Positions 21,661-34,260 of a DNA stretch of 64,000 nt are shown here, piece by piece (the first letter of the stretch is position 1; each line of letters opens with the position of its first letter). The stretch is from Elmis aenea. Its lineage: Eukaryota > Arthropoda > Insecta > Coleoptera > Elmidae. The position numbers were made by a program, and so were the translations under genes. The stretch lies in contig OX393582.1 of the NCBI GenBank assembly GCA_947652605.1, positions 10,440,544 through 10,504,543 of the forward strand. The letters run 5' to 3'. Below the pieces are notes generated by a model, which did not search any database, had not been told where the DNA came from, and was given only the letters and a program-made list of their open reading frames with translations.

Positions 21661-23015
21661 CAGATATCTTGCTTGATTTTTTTGCACTTCTGCATTTGAC
21701 TGACGCCGAAAATGTCATTTTTATCGTAAAATACCTTTCAGCTTTTTAATAGGGCATGAAATTTTCTACAAAATTTATTATTATAGGTAAGTATTTTTTG
21801 TCTACAGGCAATGGTTTAAATGTTATAAGGTAGTTTGTACAAAAAAAAAAAGTGAAAACTTTAAAAACATTAATTGTTCCTTAGACTTTGCAACCGCTGT
21901 AGCTTTAAAACGAAAGGTTGTACAAAAAAAAACCGACGGCCCAATCCGGATACTAAATTTTATAGGCTACAACTTTGGTCCAGTGAAATTTTCAAAAAAT
22001 CAAACCGATTTTTCGGAAAAGCTGAAAATAAGGAACAGAAAAAATCCAAGAAATAATGTTTTGTATTTAAAAATGCTTTTAAAGAGAGTGCGATTATGAA
22101 CTGAAAATGATGGAGGTCATTTTGAACACTTATTGAAGTAATTTTGTGGTTACATGTTAAATTTATTGCGTCAAGATGGATTTGCATTGTTTTGCATTTT
22201 ATCGTTTTTTTTTCACCTTTTTTACTATTATAAACATTTGAACATTTCTTTGATATATTTAGTTTTATTGAACAAAATATTTACCGAAGTTGTAGTCCGT
22301 TAAATGCCTTATCCGCAATAGGCATCGGTTTTGTTCTAAGACGTTTCGTTAAAAAGATTCGGCGTTTTTAAAAATTTACATTAACTTATTTATGTGCAAT
22401 TTTACAATTTTTTGTTAAATTTGTTCGTTAGCTCCTCAAAAAAATGATAAGGGTTGGTGAAATAGTGTATTAAAGAGATGTGGAATACAAGCCATCGAGA
22501 CATTCTACCAATGAAAGCAATTTGCAATTTAGGTGCTCTTAAGTACCTTATCACGACTGACCTAATTTTTTATACTATTCACTTGTTTAATTTCTAGTAC
22601 ATTGATAAAAATATTTTTAAATGCGTTTCGAATGCGTACAATTAAAATTTTTAAGATACAAAGTGTATTGGGAAGCGTAAAAATCCCGTCAGTATGTGCG
22701 CTATCACAAATTCCTGTTTTTAAAGTGTAATATCAACCACATTTAGATAGTTTGAAATCCATATTAAGATTTAATGCCTCTTACTGCATGCACCATGATA
22801 ACTAAATTCTTAACAGTAGTTGCAGACACAATGACTCATTATGTAAAACACGCACAGTCGATAACTTTGAAACATTACATGACTCATTAAATATAAACAA
22901 TACATTTAGCATAAGCCAATACTATATTTATCAAGAAATTACACATATTAGTTGGAATCAATAAAAATGTTATACCTACTAAAAATCACTGATTCACTTG
23001 CATTCATTAAGTGAG
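21661..23015. other. AT-rich stretch, no gene seen
   Basis: Probably includes more of the element that begins at 21570, but no second end was identified. No coding signal. Confidence 0.35.
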
Positions 23016-23164
23016 ATGGTGGTTGGGAAAGATTTGATTTTTATTTAAAAAATCAAAAATCATTGATTTAAATTTAAAAAATCAGAAAGTTTGATTTAAA
23101 TCATGATTTTAATTTAAAAAATTAGTCATTAAAATCAGTTGATTTAAATCAGGACAACCCTGCA
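23016..23164. mobile_element. Short GATTTAAATC-rich MITE (hAT-like end)
   Basis: About 150 bases dense in 'aaaaatcaaaaatcattgat' and GATTTAAATC, ending GATTTAAATCAGGACAACCC TG. The same motif set marks 50932-50978 and both sides of 53957-55450. The terminal CAGGGTTG form is hAT-like. No TSD could be confirmed. Confidence 0.55.
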
Positions 23165-25523
23165 TAGTAGGTAGTCATTTAAAAGTACAGATAAATTAAA
23201 ATTTAATATTCTGAATGCTTATGATATTAGTATTAGAAGAGTTATTGAATGATTGAATTATTCAACAGTATTTTTAAATCTGCGTGATTCACGAAGGCCA
23301 TATTTTGTTTTTCTGGGGGGGTATACATTTTTACTTCCGGTCCTAAGGAAAGTGATTTTAACTTTTGTCTTTTAGACTGCTAGAACCTTTGCATTATCGA
23401 CTTTTTTTTATCACAATTTGATTACAACGACATAACAAAATAGGCATTTGTTTAAATGATTGGAATTGAAATTTAGAAATTTGGCTTGTGCAAGATTACA
23501 TGTTGCAATAATTCAATTAGTAAAAACGACTCAAACTTATTTTCTTTGAAGTTTTTGATCTTTGCCAGAGTAATACCAAACCTAATTTTTTATTAAAAAA
23601 AACTGAATTAATTGCGTTTGTTTTTGTTACAACTCTCAAAAAGTTTCAATTTAAAATGGTACCATTTCGTGGTAACATTTTATTGAGGTGATTTATTAAG
23701 AATAGCAATAATTCATCGTATTCAAGGTCTGCTGATTGAATTATGTAAAAACACAATATTGCAGTAGTCTACTTGGGTTTTCCCACTTTTTCAAAATTAT
23801 GACTCAAGTTCCAAAAAGCAAGCCTACTTGTGTGTTGTCGTTGTAATAAGAATTTGATGGACTCAATATGCGAAAATAAGTGTAAAATAATATATTTAAT
23901 AGTTGTAAGTGTAGAATGATTCACCGGAAGTAATTTTTTTTCGCCAAATAAGTGTATAATAAGGAAATCGATGTTAAAATAACATTACTGATAATGTATC
24001 ATTATAATTATGTGTAGGTTTTACCTGGATAGGGCGTTACACTGTTTGTTTTTACTATTTAAAAGCTTAAAAACTAGAATAGCTTCGATGTCGGTATATG
24101 AGACGAAAGTATGTAGAATATTAGATCGATTTCAATTTTGTTTTTAAATTTTAGATAACCCAAACTGTTTCTAAAGTTGACTTATTGTTAGAAATCCATT
24201 TTTTTATTTTCCTTAATAATTTTCTTTCTGTACAAATTTAGGAAAATGGATTCTTATGTGTTATTAAATATGAGAAATCGAACGACAGAATTGGTTTTTG
24301 TATTCATCTTAAAATTTCGTCTAGGCAGGCGACTGTCAGCGTTTATTTTTTTGTAATTTTATACATTTTTAATTCTTAAAGATGTGTTGTGATATTTTTC
24401 ATTATATATTCTATACATGGGTGCGAGATTCCAATATACAAATATAAGACATTAAAAAAAAATACTATAGACTAGAAAATATTTAAAGAGATATTAAATA
24501 ACAGAGCTACGCTTAGATTTATCGCATTCTGTAACCTAAAATTACTTATTTCCGTAAATTTATCAAAAAAAAAAAAATCTGAAATCAAGCGTAATAAGAA
24601 AATCAGATATAACGTTTTTTTCTGGTAGATTTTTAAAGGGTTCGATTTGAAAAAAACTGAATTAGTTCAAAACTCAAAACTCTACAGATTCCAGTTGAGA
24701 GAAAATATAATTGAACACCTTGTATATATTTAGAAGTGAACTTATCTACCAAAATAGACGATGAAAACATTGATCAGTATTAAAAACGTAAAAAAACTTT
24801 AAGAAGGTAGGTATCTGATAAATTTTCTTTATTTTAACGTAAACAACTAAAAGTGTTAACATCTAATGCCGGTTTAATTTTGCTTATTTAAAAATTAAAT
24901 GCCACTGTACCTACGCACAAACTTATTTTGACCAATACTTTAAGTACAAAAATAATGATTCATCAGAGAGTCATATTATGCGTGACTAAGAAGAGTTGAC
25001 AAATTTTAAAATATAGCGCTTGTAAATCATACCACTAAATAAAGATCTTTATAAACTTAGGAGGCCGCCTTATGCTTTACTTAAAACTGAAAACTGTCAA
25101 TAGTAACTAGCAGTTGCAAAATAATTGCTTACATCTTAAGGTATGCGAAACTTTCTATTTTAAAACAAACAAAAAATGGTATTGAATCAATATTTATGTT
25201 TATAAAAATCTAATATAGACAATATATGTCAACATAACTATAATATTAGGATTTAAATAAAAAAGTGTTCTAAATTAAATAATTCTGCTCTGCAAAAATT
25301 ATGCACTAGAAATAGGGATAATATTTTATTCAATATAATAACAAAATTAGCAAGTTTATGCGCGAGGGGATATTAAAAATCAAAAAACTGTTTTAATTTA
25401 GTTTCTTACTGCAAACATACAGAGAGAAGACATTAAACTCGTTTTAATCACAAGACTTTAGAAACAATAATTAACTAAAATTGTTTAAGAAAGAAAACCA
25501 TAGATTACTGCATTTAAAATTTA
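23165..25523. other. AT-rich stretch, no gene seen
   Basis: Nothing recognisable except a possible element end (GAACACCTTGTA near 24713). No coding signal. Confidence 0.35.
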
Positions 25524-25525
25524 TA

Positions 25526-25710
25526 CAATGTGTATAAAAAGTAACGTAACGAATCAATATATCGTCTTGTAATAGTTTGGCAAAAAAAAGTTTTATACTA
25601 AAGTTGTTTGTGATAATTTACTACATGACCTTAAATTATTTTCAACTGTACACAGCGTATTGTTTTTGCGCACCGATACGTCACCATTTTTTTTTTAATG
25701 GAACACCCTG
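25526..25710 (-). mobile_element. 185-bp MITE, copy A
   Basis: Flanked by TA (25524-25525, 25711-25712). Read on the minus strand it starts CAGGGTGTTCCATT and ends ACACATTG. It is the inverse of the copy at 26213-26399 along its full length, sharing GACGTATCGGTGCGCAAAAA and GATTCGTTACGTTACTTTTT. Confidence 0.8.
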
Positions 25711-25885
25711 TAACAGTAAAACAAATTTTCAAGATGTTTTCAAAGCCTACTAGTTTAATGCTATTAAATATTGTGTTTGTATCCGTAAATTATGGAGGAA
25801 AGCGCAATAACTCCATAAATCCTGATTTTAGACATAATTGACCTTTAATACTTTTTGAAGATCAATAAGAAATTGTAAGAATATA

Positions 25886-25973
25886 TAGGGTGTCCCATTT
25901 AAAAAAACTGACTTATACGTGTTTGACTTTGAAGTTTGACTAAATGGACCGGACATAAGAAACACCTTGTGTA
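25886..25973. mobile_element. Possible ~90-bp mini element between two MITEs
   Basis: TAGGGTGTCCCATTTAAAAA at the left and AAGAAACACCTTGTG at the right are imperfect inverse ends next to TA. It is short and diverged, so this is tentative. Confidence 0.35.
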
Positions 25974-26212
25974 TTATTTTAAAATAGTTGTAACTAGTCA
26001 ACAACCATTGTGACACTATTGTCCTATAAAGTTTCGAAGGAATTCATTCTGACATAGCCAAGTTGTGATATATTATTATTTTTTAGACTCCTGTTTCTGT
26101 CAATATTTCTATAAAAACTTAAACAACTCAATAACGACTGAATTAAGATTTTAAAAAACCTGTATGTTTTTGAAAGAGAATTCAATTTTACATCCAAAAG
26201 TTATAAAATATA

Positions 26213-26399
26213 CTGGGTGTTTCATTTAAAAAAAATATAGTGACGTATCGGTGCGCAAAAACAAAACACTGTGTACATTTAAGAATAATTTAAGGTTATG
26301 TAGTAAATTACCACAAACAACTTTTGTACAAAATTTTTTTTTTGTAAAACAACCACAAGACGAGATATTGATTCGTTACGTTACTTTTTGTACACACTG
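26213..26399 (+). mobile_element. 187-bp MITE, copy B
   Basis: TA-flanked (26211-26212, 26400-26401), with ends CTGGGTGTTTCATTT and TACACACTG. Full-length relative of copy A at 25526-25710 in opposite orientation, about 500 bp away. Confidence 0.8.
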
Positions 26400-26401
26400 T
26401 A

Positions 26402-27566
26402 TATCAGCCTAAATAAATACTTCGTAAAGAAATTGTAAAAGCCTATTATATATTTACAATTTTAAACGAGACGGTTTTTAATTTTCGCGTAATGTAAAAC
26501 GTTTTTAACATTAAATAAGCGGTTTTATCAAGTAAAATCAGTTTCAAAATGCAGCTTTAAACTTTAAAAATAGTTTTTAACTCAAAATTGACCTACCTTC
26601 ATCACATTATTCAGGTTACTCCATCAGAAAGCAACACCATTTCCAAAGTATTAATAAAAATGCAAGTCATTACCCTGCATTTACTGGTCAGGGTTGTTTA
26701 TCCTGCGATCAGGATGCTTTCGCTAGATCCCGCAGAAAAGCTTCACTACAGCTGATTTACAAGTTCACATAAAATGAGATACCTATTTCGATTTACGGAA
26801 TATCACGACTTTTACAAACACTTCCAACCGATCATTTAATACTTTACGAATAATTTTCACTATGACAGCATGATTTTTATACGAAAATAATATGAATTAC
26901 GAGTAAATCAATTATAAGGACGCGTGCACTATTTTACAGGTGAGAAGTATGCACACGCATGCTGGACTGAGGGACATTACCAAACATTCCAAAAAGCGGT
27001 TTATCGGCCTGTTTTTTGGCCGGAGCGTAACATTTGCATCAACGAAGCAGATGTTAAATTTAAGCAAAAAATTAAGTTTCCATAAAACCGGCTGTAGGTA
27101 ATTATCTCTAGCATCGGGTATTGTAATAACAACTTTTCTTGCAAATGACGTTAATTTTTTAACAACAACGAATTTGTCAGAGCCTGTTTTATACAATTCT
27201 AGACTCTAATAAACAAAACTTTGTATCTTACTCTGTCATATTTAGTGGTTTGTACATAAAATGATTCAAAATAGAGCATTACTGTGGAAATTTTGCTTAT
27301 TAGTAAATTATGAGCTAAAACTTAGTTGCAAAATTTTATTCCACAACAACTTAAAAATTGATTTTATTTACCTGAACCTTATTCATGGAACTAAAAAATT
27401 ACTTAAACATTGAATTTTGATTTGTGCTTGAACTTTGTTTTATGAAGCATTCGACTTGTCATAAAAATATTATAAAATGAACAACGTTGTGCATTGAACA
27501 AAACCGAAAAGTTTGTTTAAGTTGTAGTTAATTGTAGATTAATTTCTTAAGTTTCCATGAAATTTT
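26402..27566. other. Unannotated stretch with a GC-richer islet
   Basis: AT-rich except for about 26685-26750 and 26918-27030, which include gcacacgcatgctggactga and ggccggagcgtaac. The sequence TTTTACAGGTGAGAAGT near 26932 has the look of a splice donor. No ORF of note, so a non-coding exon or promoter is only a possibility. Confidence 0.3.
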
Positions 27567-27575
27567 AAATAAAAT

Positions 27576-28037
27576 GAGGTGAGGAAGATTGCTTGAAAAC
27601 AATTGCTCGAAAGAAAATAGCTCGAAAACAATTTCTCGAAAGAAAATTGCTCGAATTCCTCGTAAGGAAAATTGCTCAAAATAATAAAAAAAAATTAAAT
27701 ATATACATAAATACAAAGTAATTAAATGTACAAGAAAAGTTGTTTACATTTGTTTACACTTGGAAAAATTTATTTAAATTTATGTACACTTACTCAATTT
27801 GTTGTTGAGGGTACATGTTTTTGTAAATAAATTTAAATACGTTTTTCTAAGTGTAAACAAATGTAAACAACTTTTCTAGTACGTATATCTTTTATTTATA
27901 TAAATTTAATATTTTTTCATTATTTCGAGCAATTTTTCTTTCAAGGAATTGTTATTCGAGCAACTTTCCTTTCGAGGAACGATTTTTCGAGCAATTTTCT
28001 TTTGATCAATTTTCTTTGGAGCAATTTTCACCAACCC
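27576..28037. mobile_element. MULE-like hairpin element, 9-bp TSD AAATAAAAT
   Basis: A 462-bp near-complete hairpin bounded by the 9-bp direct repeat AAATAAAAT (27567-27575 and 28038-28046). The outer parts are arrays of a short motif, ATTGCTCGAAAGAAA and variants, four to five times on each side in inverse orientation. The inner arms 'aaaagttgtttacatttgtt' (27734) and its inverse (27848-27875) pair almost perfectly. A 9-bp duplication is typical of Mutator-like elements; no transposase is present. Confidence 0.7.
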
Positions 28038-28046
28038 AAATAAAAT

Positions 28047-28303
28047 ATTATGATAGCTTTTTTCTTTTCATATTAATGTGTACATCAGTTTTCCATGCCT
28101 TTAAAGTTTTTGTGACATTTTTATTAATTTTCATCATGCTACTTTTTTGCATAGTATTGCATTACAGCTTTGCCAAAATTAAACCTATGGTATATCTTAC
28201 AATGCAGAATAATAGGGATAAATTAAGTGCGAAAGCCTGAATACCGTGAAAGAAGGAACAAATAAGACTTGAAATATATGTCGATAGGAGAATAATATCC
28301 TGA
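28047..28303. other. AT-rich stretch, no gene seen
   Basis: Nothing recognised; it may include decayed LINE sequence leading into 28304. Confidence 0.3.
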
Positions 28304-28440
28304 CTGAGGAACTTAGGAGAATGGTTTGAATGCAGCTTTCTTTATCTCTTGAGAGCTGCTGCGAATAAATTAAGAATAGCTTTAATGATAGCCAGCCTTT
28401 AATAAAAAATAATATTAGAAGCAGAGGAAGAACAAGAAGA
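28304..28440 (+). pseudogene. LINE ORF2 extreme C-terminus and 3' tail relic
   Basis: From 28304 the frame reads LRNLGEWFECSFLYLLRAAA then NKLRIALMIASL and stops at 28400-28402. This matches the C-terminal pattern 'DLRxWFxCSxxxLFRAAxxKxxIAxMIAxL' that I know from insect RTE/BovB-like ORF2 proteins. It is followed by AGGAAGAACAAGAAGATG, a degraded (AAG)n tail. Only the last 30-odd codons are recognisable, and upstream sequence has no open frame. Plausible but short. Confidence 0.5.
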
Positions 28441-30483
28441 TGTAACGATTAAATAGCAAGATCCCAAAAGCCACCCTACAATCTACAATTACAATAAATA
28501 AGTACAGCTTTACAGTTAAAGGCTCTTACCCCTTAGGATATTTTTCGATGTTAAAAAACAATGTAAGAGATTTTTGATTCATCGCATGTCCAATACGTGA
28601 TTGAAATTTGCTTAGAAAATGTGCTGTTTGTATCAAACGTTATGATCTATTCAATATTTTTACCTTTGCAAGAAGAACCAAACGTTATGCATTTTACTGT
28701 AAAATTTCGAAATCCCCTAAGGAGAAAAATGTTTAAAAAACACTTGAAGAAGCGAAAGCAAAGATTTTATTTGAGAAATCCTTGCGCATTTAAAATTGTA
28801 ACAGTGGCAGACAATCGACTGAAGGAATTCCAACGGTATAACTAGTTTCAAATCGGCTAAGGCTGAATGATTCCAGATTTGTTATGCAACACACGTACTC
28901 GACGAGATACACCGTTGCTAACGTCTTTTGTTTTTAAATTGCTCGAAGTAGATTAACTAATAGGATGGGTTTTTCGTATCAAAAGCTCATAAATAAATAC
29001 CTGTTTTGTAACAGTTCCATTTTGTATTTAATTATTTTATTTCGTTTTTATTTTAATGAAATAAGATGTGTAGGATGGCCTAGTAAACCTCATATCTTCA
29101 CTACGTGCAAGAAGAATTAAAATGTGTTATAAATACATGTGATTAGAGAGATCTAACGACTTTGGGAATGAGAAGTCCTTTACAAAGATTCTTCACATTA
29201 GTCAGCTTGCAACTTTTAGTTAAGTGAAGATCTGCTCATGGACGTTTAGGGTTTTCAAAGACGTTAATTATTTTTTTTTTTAAGTACGAAATCTAGTTGA
29301 AGATCTGCTTTCTTTTTATACATCGTTGTTGTTTATTAGTGACCAGTAAATTTCAGTATTGGAAACGCTCCAACTTTAAAATATTTGCCAGTCAATCCTT
29401 ATCCTTAAAAAACTTAACACATTTGCAACTAAACTGCTATTTAACACACACTTCATTTTTTGTTTTTAAAGCGAGTGGCGATTTTTTAATTAATCTAGTT
29501 TTTCAGCATATTGATCATGACAACCTGGTCCATGGCATACATTTTTGTCACATGATAGTCCATTACGTAAGAATCATAGGACTACCCGTTTCCAATATTT
29601 ACGTGATGGAATCCCCACTACTTTTGAAAATTGACTCGCCGTGACTAAAAATAAACGCTCTGTATCCTAGTTCTTTGTTGTCCAATCTTAACAATATAAA
29701 TTTCTTAGCTGTGAATCAGTAATTTATGTGGCAAAATAAGTTCTTTGATTGCAATATCCTTGGATCAGCAAAAATATATATTATTAGGTTTTTTCAATGT
29801 GTGTTTTGTACTGTACCATAAAACGGAAGGACAAAATCTGTAAAACACTTTTGTAGTAAAACATGAGCATTTTTTTTTACTTCATTAGATGCAAAAATTG
29901 TTGAATTTTGTTACAGAACAGCTGAGATATTATTGTTGAACGTGAGTCCTGCGTCTTCTTTTATTACAAAAATTAAGATATCTGTGAATTAAAGTTCACC
30001 TCACTTAAATTTACTTCGTGATCTTATTATCTAATTCAGTGGCAATATTTTGGTAAGCTTCGAGGCAATTGTTGACTGTTACACAATAATGTAGTCTACA
30101 GATTGGTTCAGTGTTAGATAATGCAAGTTACAGAATAACTGCTTAAAATGTTTTAATTGTCCAAGTACAAAGCAATACAACAATATGATGTATTTTCGAG
30201 TTTCCAATAATTGTTATCAGGGTATAACATTTTCTGCTTATCACAATAATTTTAGATTGAACTTATGAGTTATTGTTCGCGAGAATACTAAAATGAATAA
30301 GATTCCACGCCAAACTGTGGTAGATACGAAGAAAAGTCAAGAGACACTTTTTGTTAAGAATAAAATATTCCACCCAAAAACAAGCTCGAGTTTGATCTTA
30401 TAAAATTTATTGAAACTGAACCCCACAACTCCGCCACTAGTTGCTTGTGGGGCTTGACAATCGCACCGAATGTGGTAACCTGT
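28441..30483. other. AT-rich stretch, no gene seen
   Basis: No coding signal beyond short unsupported frames. A small stem, CCCCACAA with TTGTGGGG, lies at about 30421-30453. Confidence 0.35.
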
Positions 30484-30703
30484 AAGGTGGTGCTGTAAAC
30501 CAAATTTGTTTTAAATATGTATATCTACTGGTTGAGAAACGGTTAAAAATTATCGATATTTTTTCGAAAATTTTAACATCCCGTATCTTTAAATTCTTTA
30601 AAATGAAGCGTTTATGGACCCATGTTAATATGGAATATTCACTTTAAAATAAGTTTTTGTATCGACTGTTAATGTCCTGCTACAAAAAAATTGAACCACC
30701 CTG
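30484..30703. mobile_element. Possible 220-bp TA-flanked element
   Basis: The right end TTGAACCACCCTG followed by TA (30704-30705) has the shared terminal form. A diverged inverse, TGTAAGGTGGTGC, lies near 30482. The pairing is imperfect. Confidence 0.4.
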
Positions 30704-30705
30704 TA

Positions 30706-32781
30706 TAGCTATGCTGCCTTTCATATAAAATAGCTGACGGGAGAATTGTTATCGTCTTGGTTATATCAGCTTATCTAAATTGCAAAGAATAGACAACTAT
30801 AGCTCATAAGTATTATTAAAAATGTTGTATCAACTGGTCCTACTGTATTAATTTTTTTAAATCACTGTAATTTACAATATATTGTTATCTTATAGTTTTT
30901 TTTTTACATTCTATTTTTAAAAGGGTGTCTTTTTAATGTGAATTGGTTTTGACACCACAAATAATATAAATATTGAGTAATCTACCATTAAAAACTATTT
31001 TCTTTTTTGTTCTAAAACGTTTAAAGATAAAGCCCTAGAGTTAAAAAATATTTGTTGGTATCTCCTATTTGTGTAAGAATTTCTTAATGGTGAGCCTCAA
31101 TGCATAACATACATGCGTAATACATGCTTAAAAGTTATATTTACTTTAAGTCCTTGATTACTTAAAGCAAATTATCGTATAATTCTTTGTAATAACTTTT
31201 TATTTACAAAGAATTATTGTGTTTTTAAGTGTTTCATAGCTATTTAATTTAATGTTACTCATTATAGAAAGAAGGTAAAAACTGATTGCGTTGCTTATTC
31301 GAACTAAAAACCCCACGCAAGCAATATTTAATTAAACCTTTGAATACGCTTAACTTTTAATTACTTATCAAGTGTTTATTTCTCTTTTCTAAATAAAATT
31401 AACTCACGTCCTGTAAAGCATAGTCGTGTATATTACTAGATTAGCAGTTAATCTATTACAGACTCAACATCATTTTAAACGTTATTTTAGGCGCTCAGCC
31501 AATGACCATAAAATTAAATTGTATGTTTTTAACACACTTAAGTAAAATTTAGTTTTTACGAACATTCTTTTTACAAAACTCACCGGAAAGAACATTTTTT
31601 ATATGCGATTGGGACTGCAAAATTCATCTAAGGCATTCAGCAGTGGTTTTTAAATCCAATAAATTTTGCTTTTAAATCGAATATTACAAGAATGTTGTCA
31701 ATTTGACGGATTTATTTAATCTATAAATTGATTATATCTATCGAAATATGCTTTTAGCAATTTCGTTTTCTTTGAGTCTATTTAGGTCACTGGAATTGAA
31801 TAGTTGGTTTGTTGATGTGTTATCCAGATATGTAAATCCATATTTACTATCTAATAAACGTCTCTTATTGGCAAGTAAATAGTAATTTGCATTTTTCGAC
31901 ACCCAAATTCGTTGAAAAATTCACGTGCGTTTTCATTTATGACAGCTAACTTATTGTACATAAATAATGTACAAAATGGTTTACTTTTAATGAAACTGAT
32001 TAGTGGTTTAGTTAAATAATAAGTTTGCTTGACATTACATCAATTTTAAACTTTAAAAAATCATATGTTCTTAAATGTACAAGTTAAATATAAACTATCT
32101 GATTCACCACAATTTATTAGTGACCAATTTCAGACTAAAGTTTTTAAACCTCATGGTATATTCGCTACAGTCACAAGAGGTGATATAAAGAATGTCCCGT
32201 CAAAACATCTATGGTAATCAAATAATGACCTTGACTTGTTATTCCATAGCTGTCTAGAAATAAGAGAATTTTATTATTATGCTATGAATCTCAGATGTAT
32301 TGGTTATTTTGATCCCATTTATAAAGTTTCTTTAGTAACTAAATATGTGTACAGGAGAAATACATTTAGGATATTATTATACTTGAACTTTAAACACTAA
32401 AAGCGTTTATCTTCATCAGTAAAGGTAATTTACGGATCGTGGTATAAAAAATTAATTAGGATAATTTAATCTGCTTTCTGCTTACCTAATTAAAGGAATT
32501 ATTTGAAGTAAACTGTGCTTTTCTTACATTGTAATGGAGGTGCAATAATTAAATGTACCCAGTAATTACTAAACTTACGTTGAAAACGCATTTTATTTGC
32601 ATGTTAAATGAACATTACAATTCTCAAAACTAAAGCTAATTGCTTATAATCCTAGCTAGTCGTGAATAATTTGGTATTAAAAACTACTGCATTAAAAAGT
32701 AAGCAATTAAATTAGTTGGAAACTTAAAAAGCCACGGAGCAAAATGAATTAATACTGTTTATGCTTTGATTAGTAATTTTA
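30706..32781. other. AT-rich stretch, no gene seen
   Basis: No coding signal or bounded repeat recognised. Confidence 0.35.
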
Positions 32782-32783
32782 TA

Positions 32784-33413
32784 CAGGGTGTGTATAAATT
32801 GGCGGAAGCGCTACACGTGACGATGTTCTTCGTAAAATTCTAAGTCGAAAATCTTGATACAAAAATGTTGTACCATGCTTCCTATTGCCTCAGGATCCAT
32901 TTAAAGAAAAATAAATTGGCAACATTGCATACATTGATTTGCGTTTGGACATTTTTTTATCAGCAATTTTTACTTAGGTATTTACAATTTTTGTTCGAAC
33001 TGAAAGCCTTCAGTTCGTAAACATAGCTGCAAACTTTTTGGTATCGTGAAACACAAACTAGAAATAATTACGAGAAAAACAGAGATGACAGCTAATGACT
33101 ATGTTGCCATCTGTATTATTTTCATTTAAATCAGTGATTTACATATTTTCAACACCAATTTTTGAAAGGAAGAACACAATATCTAGGAAAAAATACTATT
33201 CGAAATTTATTTTTATTCCAAATTGCAGCTTTTTCATTTGCAAGTATTAAATAATAGGAGTAACGCTTATTAAAGGACTAAATGTCAAAATTTTGAGTAC
33301 CTCTTGCAGACACAGCAAGCATGGTACAACATTTTCGTATTAAGATTTTCGACTTAGAATTTTACGAAGAACATCGCCACGTGTAGCGCTTCCGCCAATT
33401 TTTACACACCCTG
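32784..33413. mobile_element. 630-bp foldback element, TA target site
   Basis: Ends CAGGGTGTGTATAAATTGGC and the inverse (GCCAATTTTTACACACCCTG) are flanked by TA (32782-32783 and 33414-33415). The terminal repeats are near perfect for about 100 bases, including GGAAGCGCTACACGTG and TTCGTAAAATTCTAAGTCGA. No transposase. The open frame on the minus strand through the right end is a by-product of this repeat. Confidence 0.88.
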
Positions 33414-33534
33414 TATATTTAAAAAAATTCTTGGTGGCAAATATGGGTTGTTTAACAGCGTTATAGTAACTTGCAAAACCAAAACATGTGAAGTAAGTAG
33501 GCATATTACTTATTAATGAATGACTTGTGTACAG

Positions 33535-33940
33535 GTCTGGCACAAAGGGCTTGTGTACAAATTAAATAAATTACTGCCACAACAATAGTATGCTAAATTA
33601 CTGAAATCACACATTTCCAATCAATTATTTAGTATAAAACAAGAAGATGAATTCGGAGATGAAGGAAATCAGAGCTGGAGTACCGCAGGGCAACGTCCTT
33701 GGACCGATCCTCTATTTGCTCTATACACCTGATCTGCCAGAATTAAAAAATATTACTATTGCCACTTTCGCAGATGACTTTGCGGTCCTAGCAGTTGATA
33801 AAGACATAGAAGCCACGACAAATAAACTTCAGCAAGCCATTAATCAGATATTCAATTGGACCAGGGAATGGAAGATAAAATTAAACGATGTAAAATCAAG
33901 TCACATAAGTTTTACGAACAAAAACATTCTGCAAGCTTAA
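33535..33940 (+). pseudogene. Jockey-clade LINE reverse transcriptase fragment, copy 1
   Basis: It begins mid-domain at VWHKGLVYKLNKLLPQQ, meets a TAG at 33586-33588, continues YAKLLKSHISNQLF and SIKQEDEF, then shifts frame by one base near 33647. From there it reads MKEIRAGVPQGNVLGPILY, the palm box ATFADDFAVLAV with both catalytic Asp present, and FNWTREWKIKLNDVKS. It ends near FTNKNI. The RAGVPQGxVLGPxLYxLYTxDxP pattern is typical of jockey-clade elements. It starts 120 bp after a foldback and abuts a mariner relic. Truncated at both ends. Confidence 0.82.
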
Positions 33941-33942
33941 TC

Positions 33943-34260
33943 TTTTGGACCGAGGGGAACCAGCATGTTTACTCTTTGGTCATTTCTTTGGTCTCTAGAT
34001 CATAATGCTAAATCCAAGTTCATCCATTGTACCGGTGCGGTCCTAAAAGTTTGATGTACCATCTTCAAACTGGCTGCAGATGGATATGGATCTGCCACCC
34101 TCATTCGCTTTTGATCGGCATTTAGAAATTTGGGCATCAATTTTGTCGATACTTTTTTCATACCCAATTCATTATGAACGATATATCCAGTCTATATCTC
34201 CTGAAACTTCTTCTTAGGCAATCCATATCTGTATAGAGTACTTTTCCTCTTTCTTGGCAA
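33943..34260 (-). pseudogene. mariner transposase fragment
   Basis: The minus strand reads YIVHNELGMKKVSTKLMPKF, LNADQKRMRV and then a degraded stretch resembling the HYxPETKxQSKxW region, ending near VPLGPKD. Mariner transposases have the same run, 'ILHExLGMxKVSARWVPRxLTxxQKxxRV', between the helix-turn-helix half and the catalytic half. An internal stop (TGA near 33998) and a frameshift near 34195-34205 kill it. No inverted terminal repeats are visible, and its catalytic half is cut at the jockey fragment. Good match, but short. Confidence 0.7.

Noticed and set aside
30421..30453. Possible microRNA-like hairpin (CCCCACAA/TTGTGGGG)
   Set aside because: The stem is only 8 bp, too short for a precursor, and no extension pairs.
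33340..33543. 67-codon minus-strand ORF
   Set aside because: Its second half is the terminal inverted repeat of the foldback at 32784-33413; the rest is unrecognisable.
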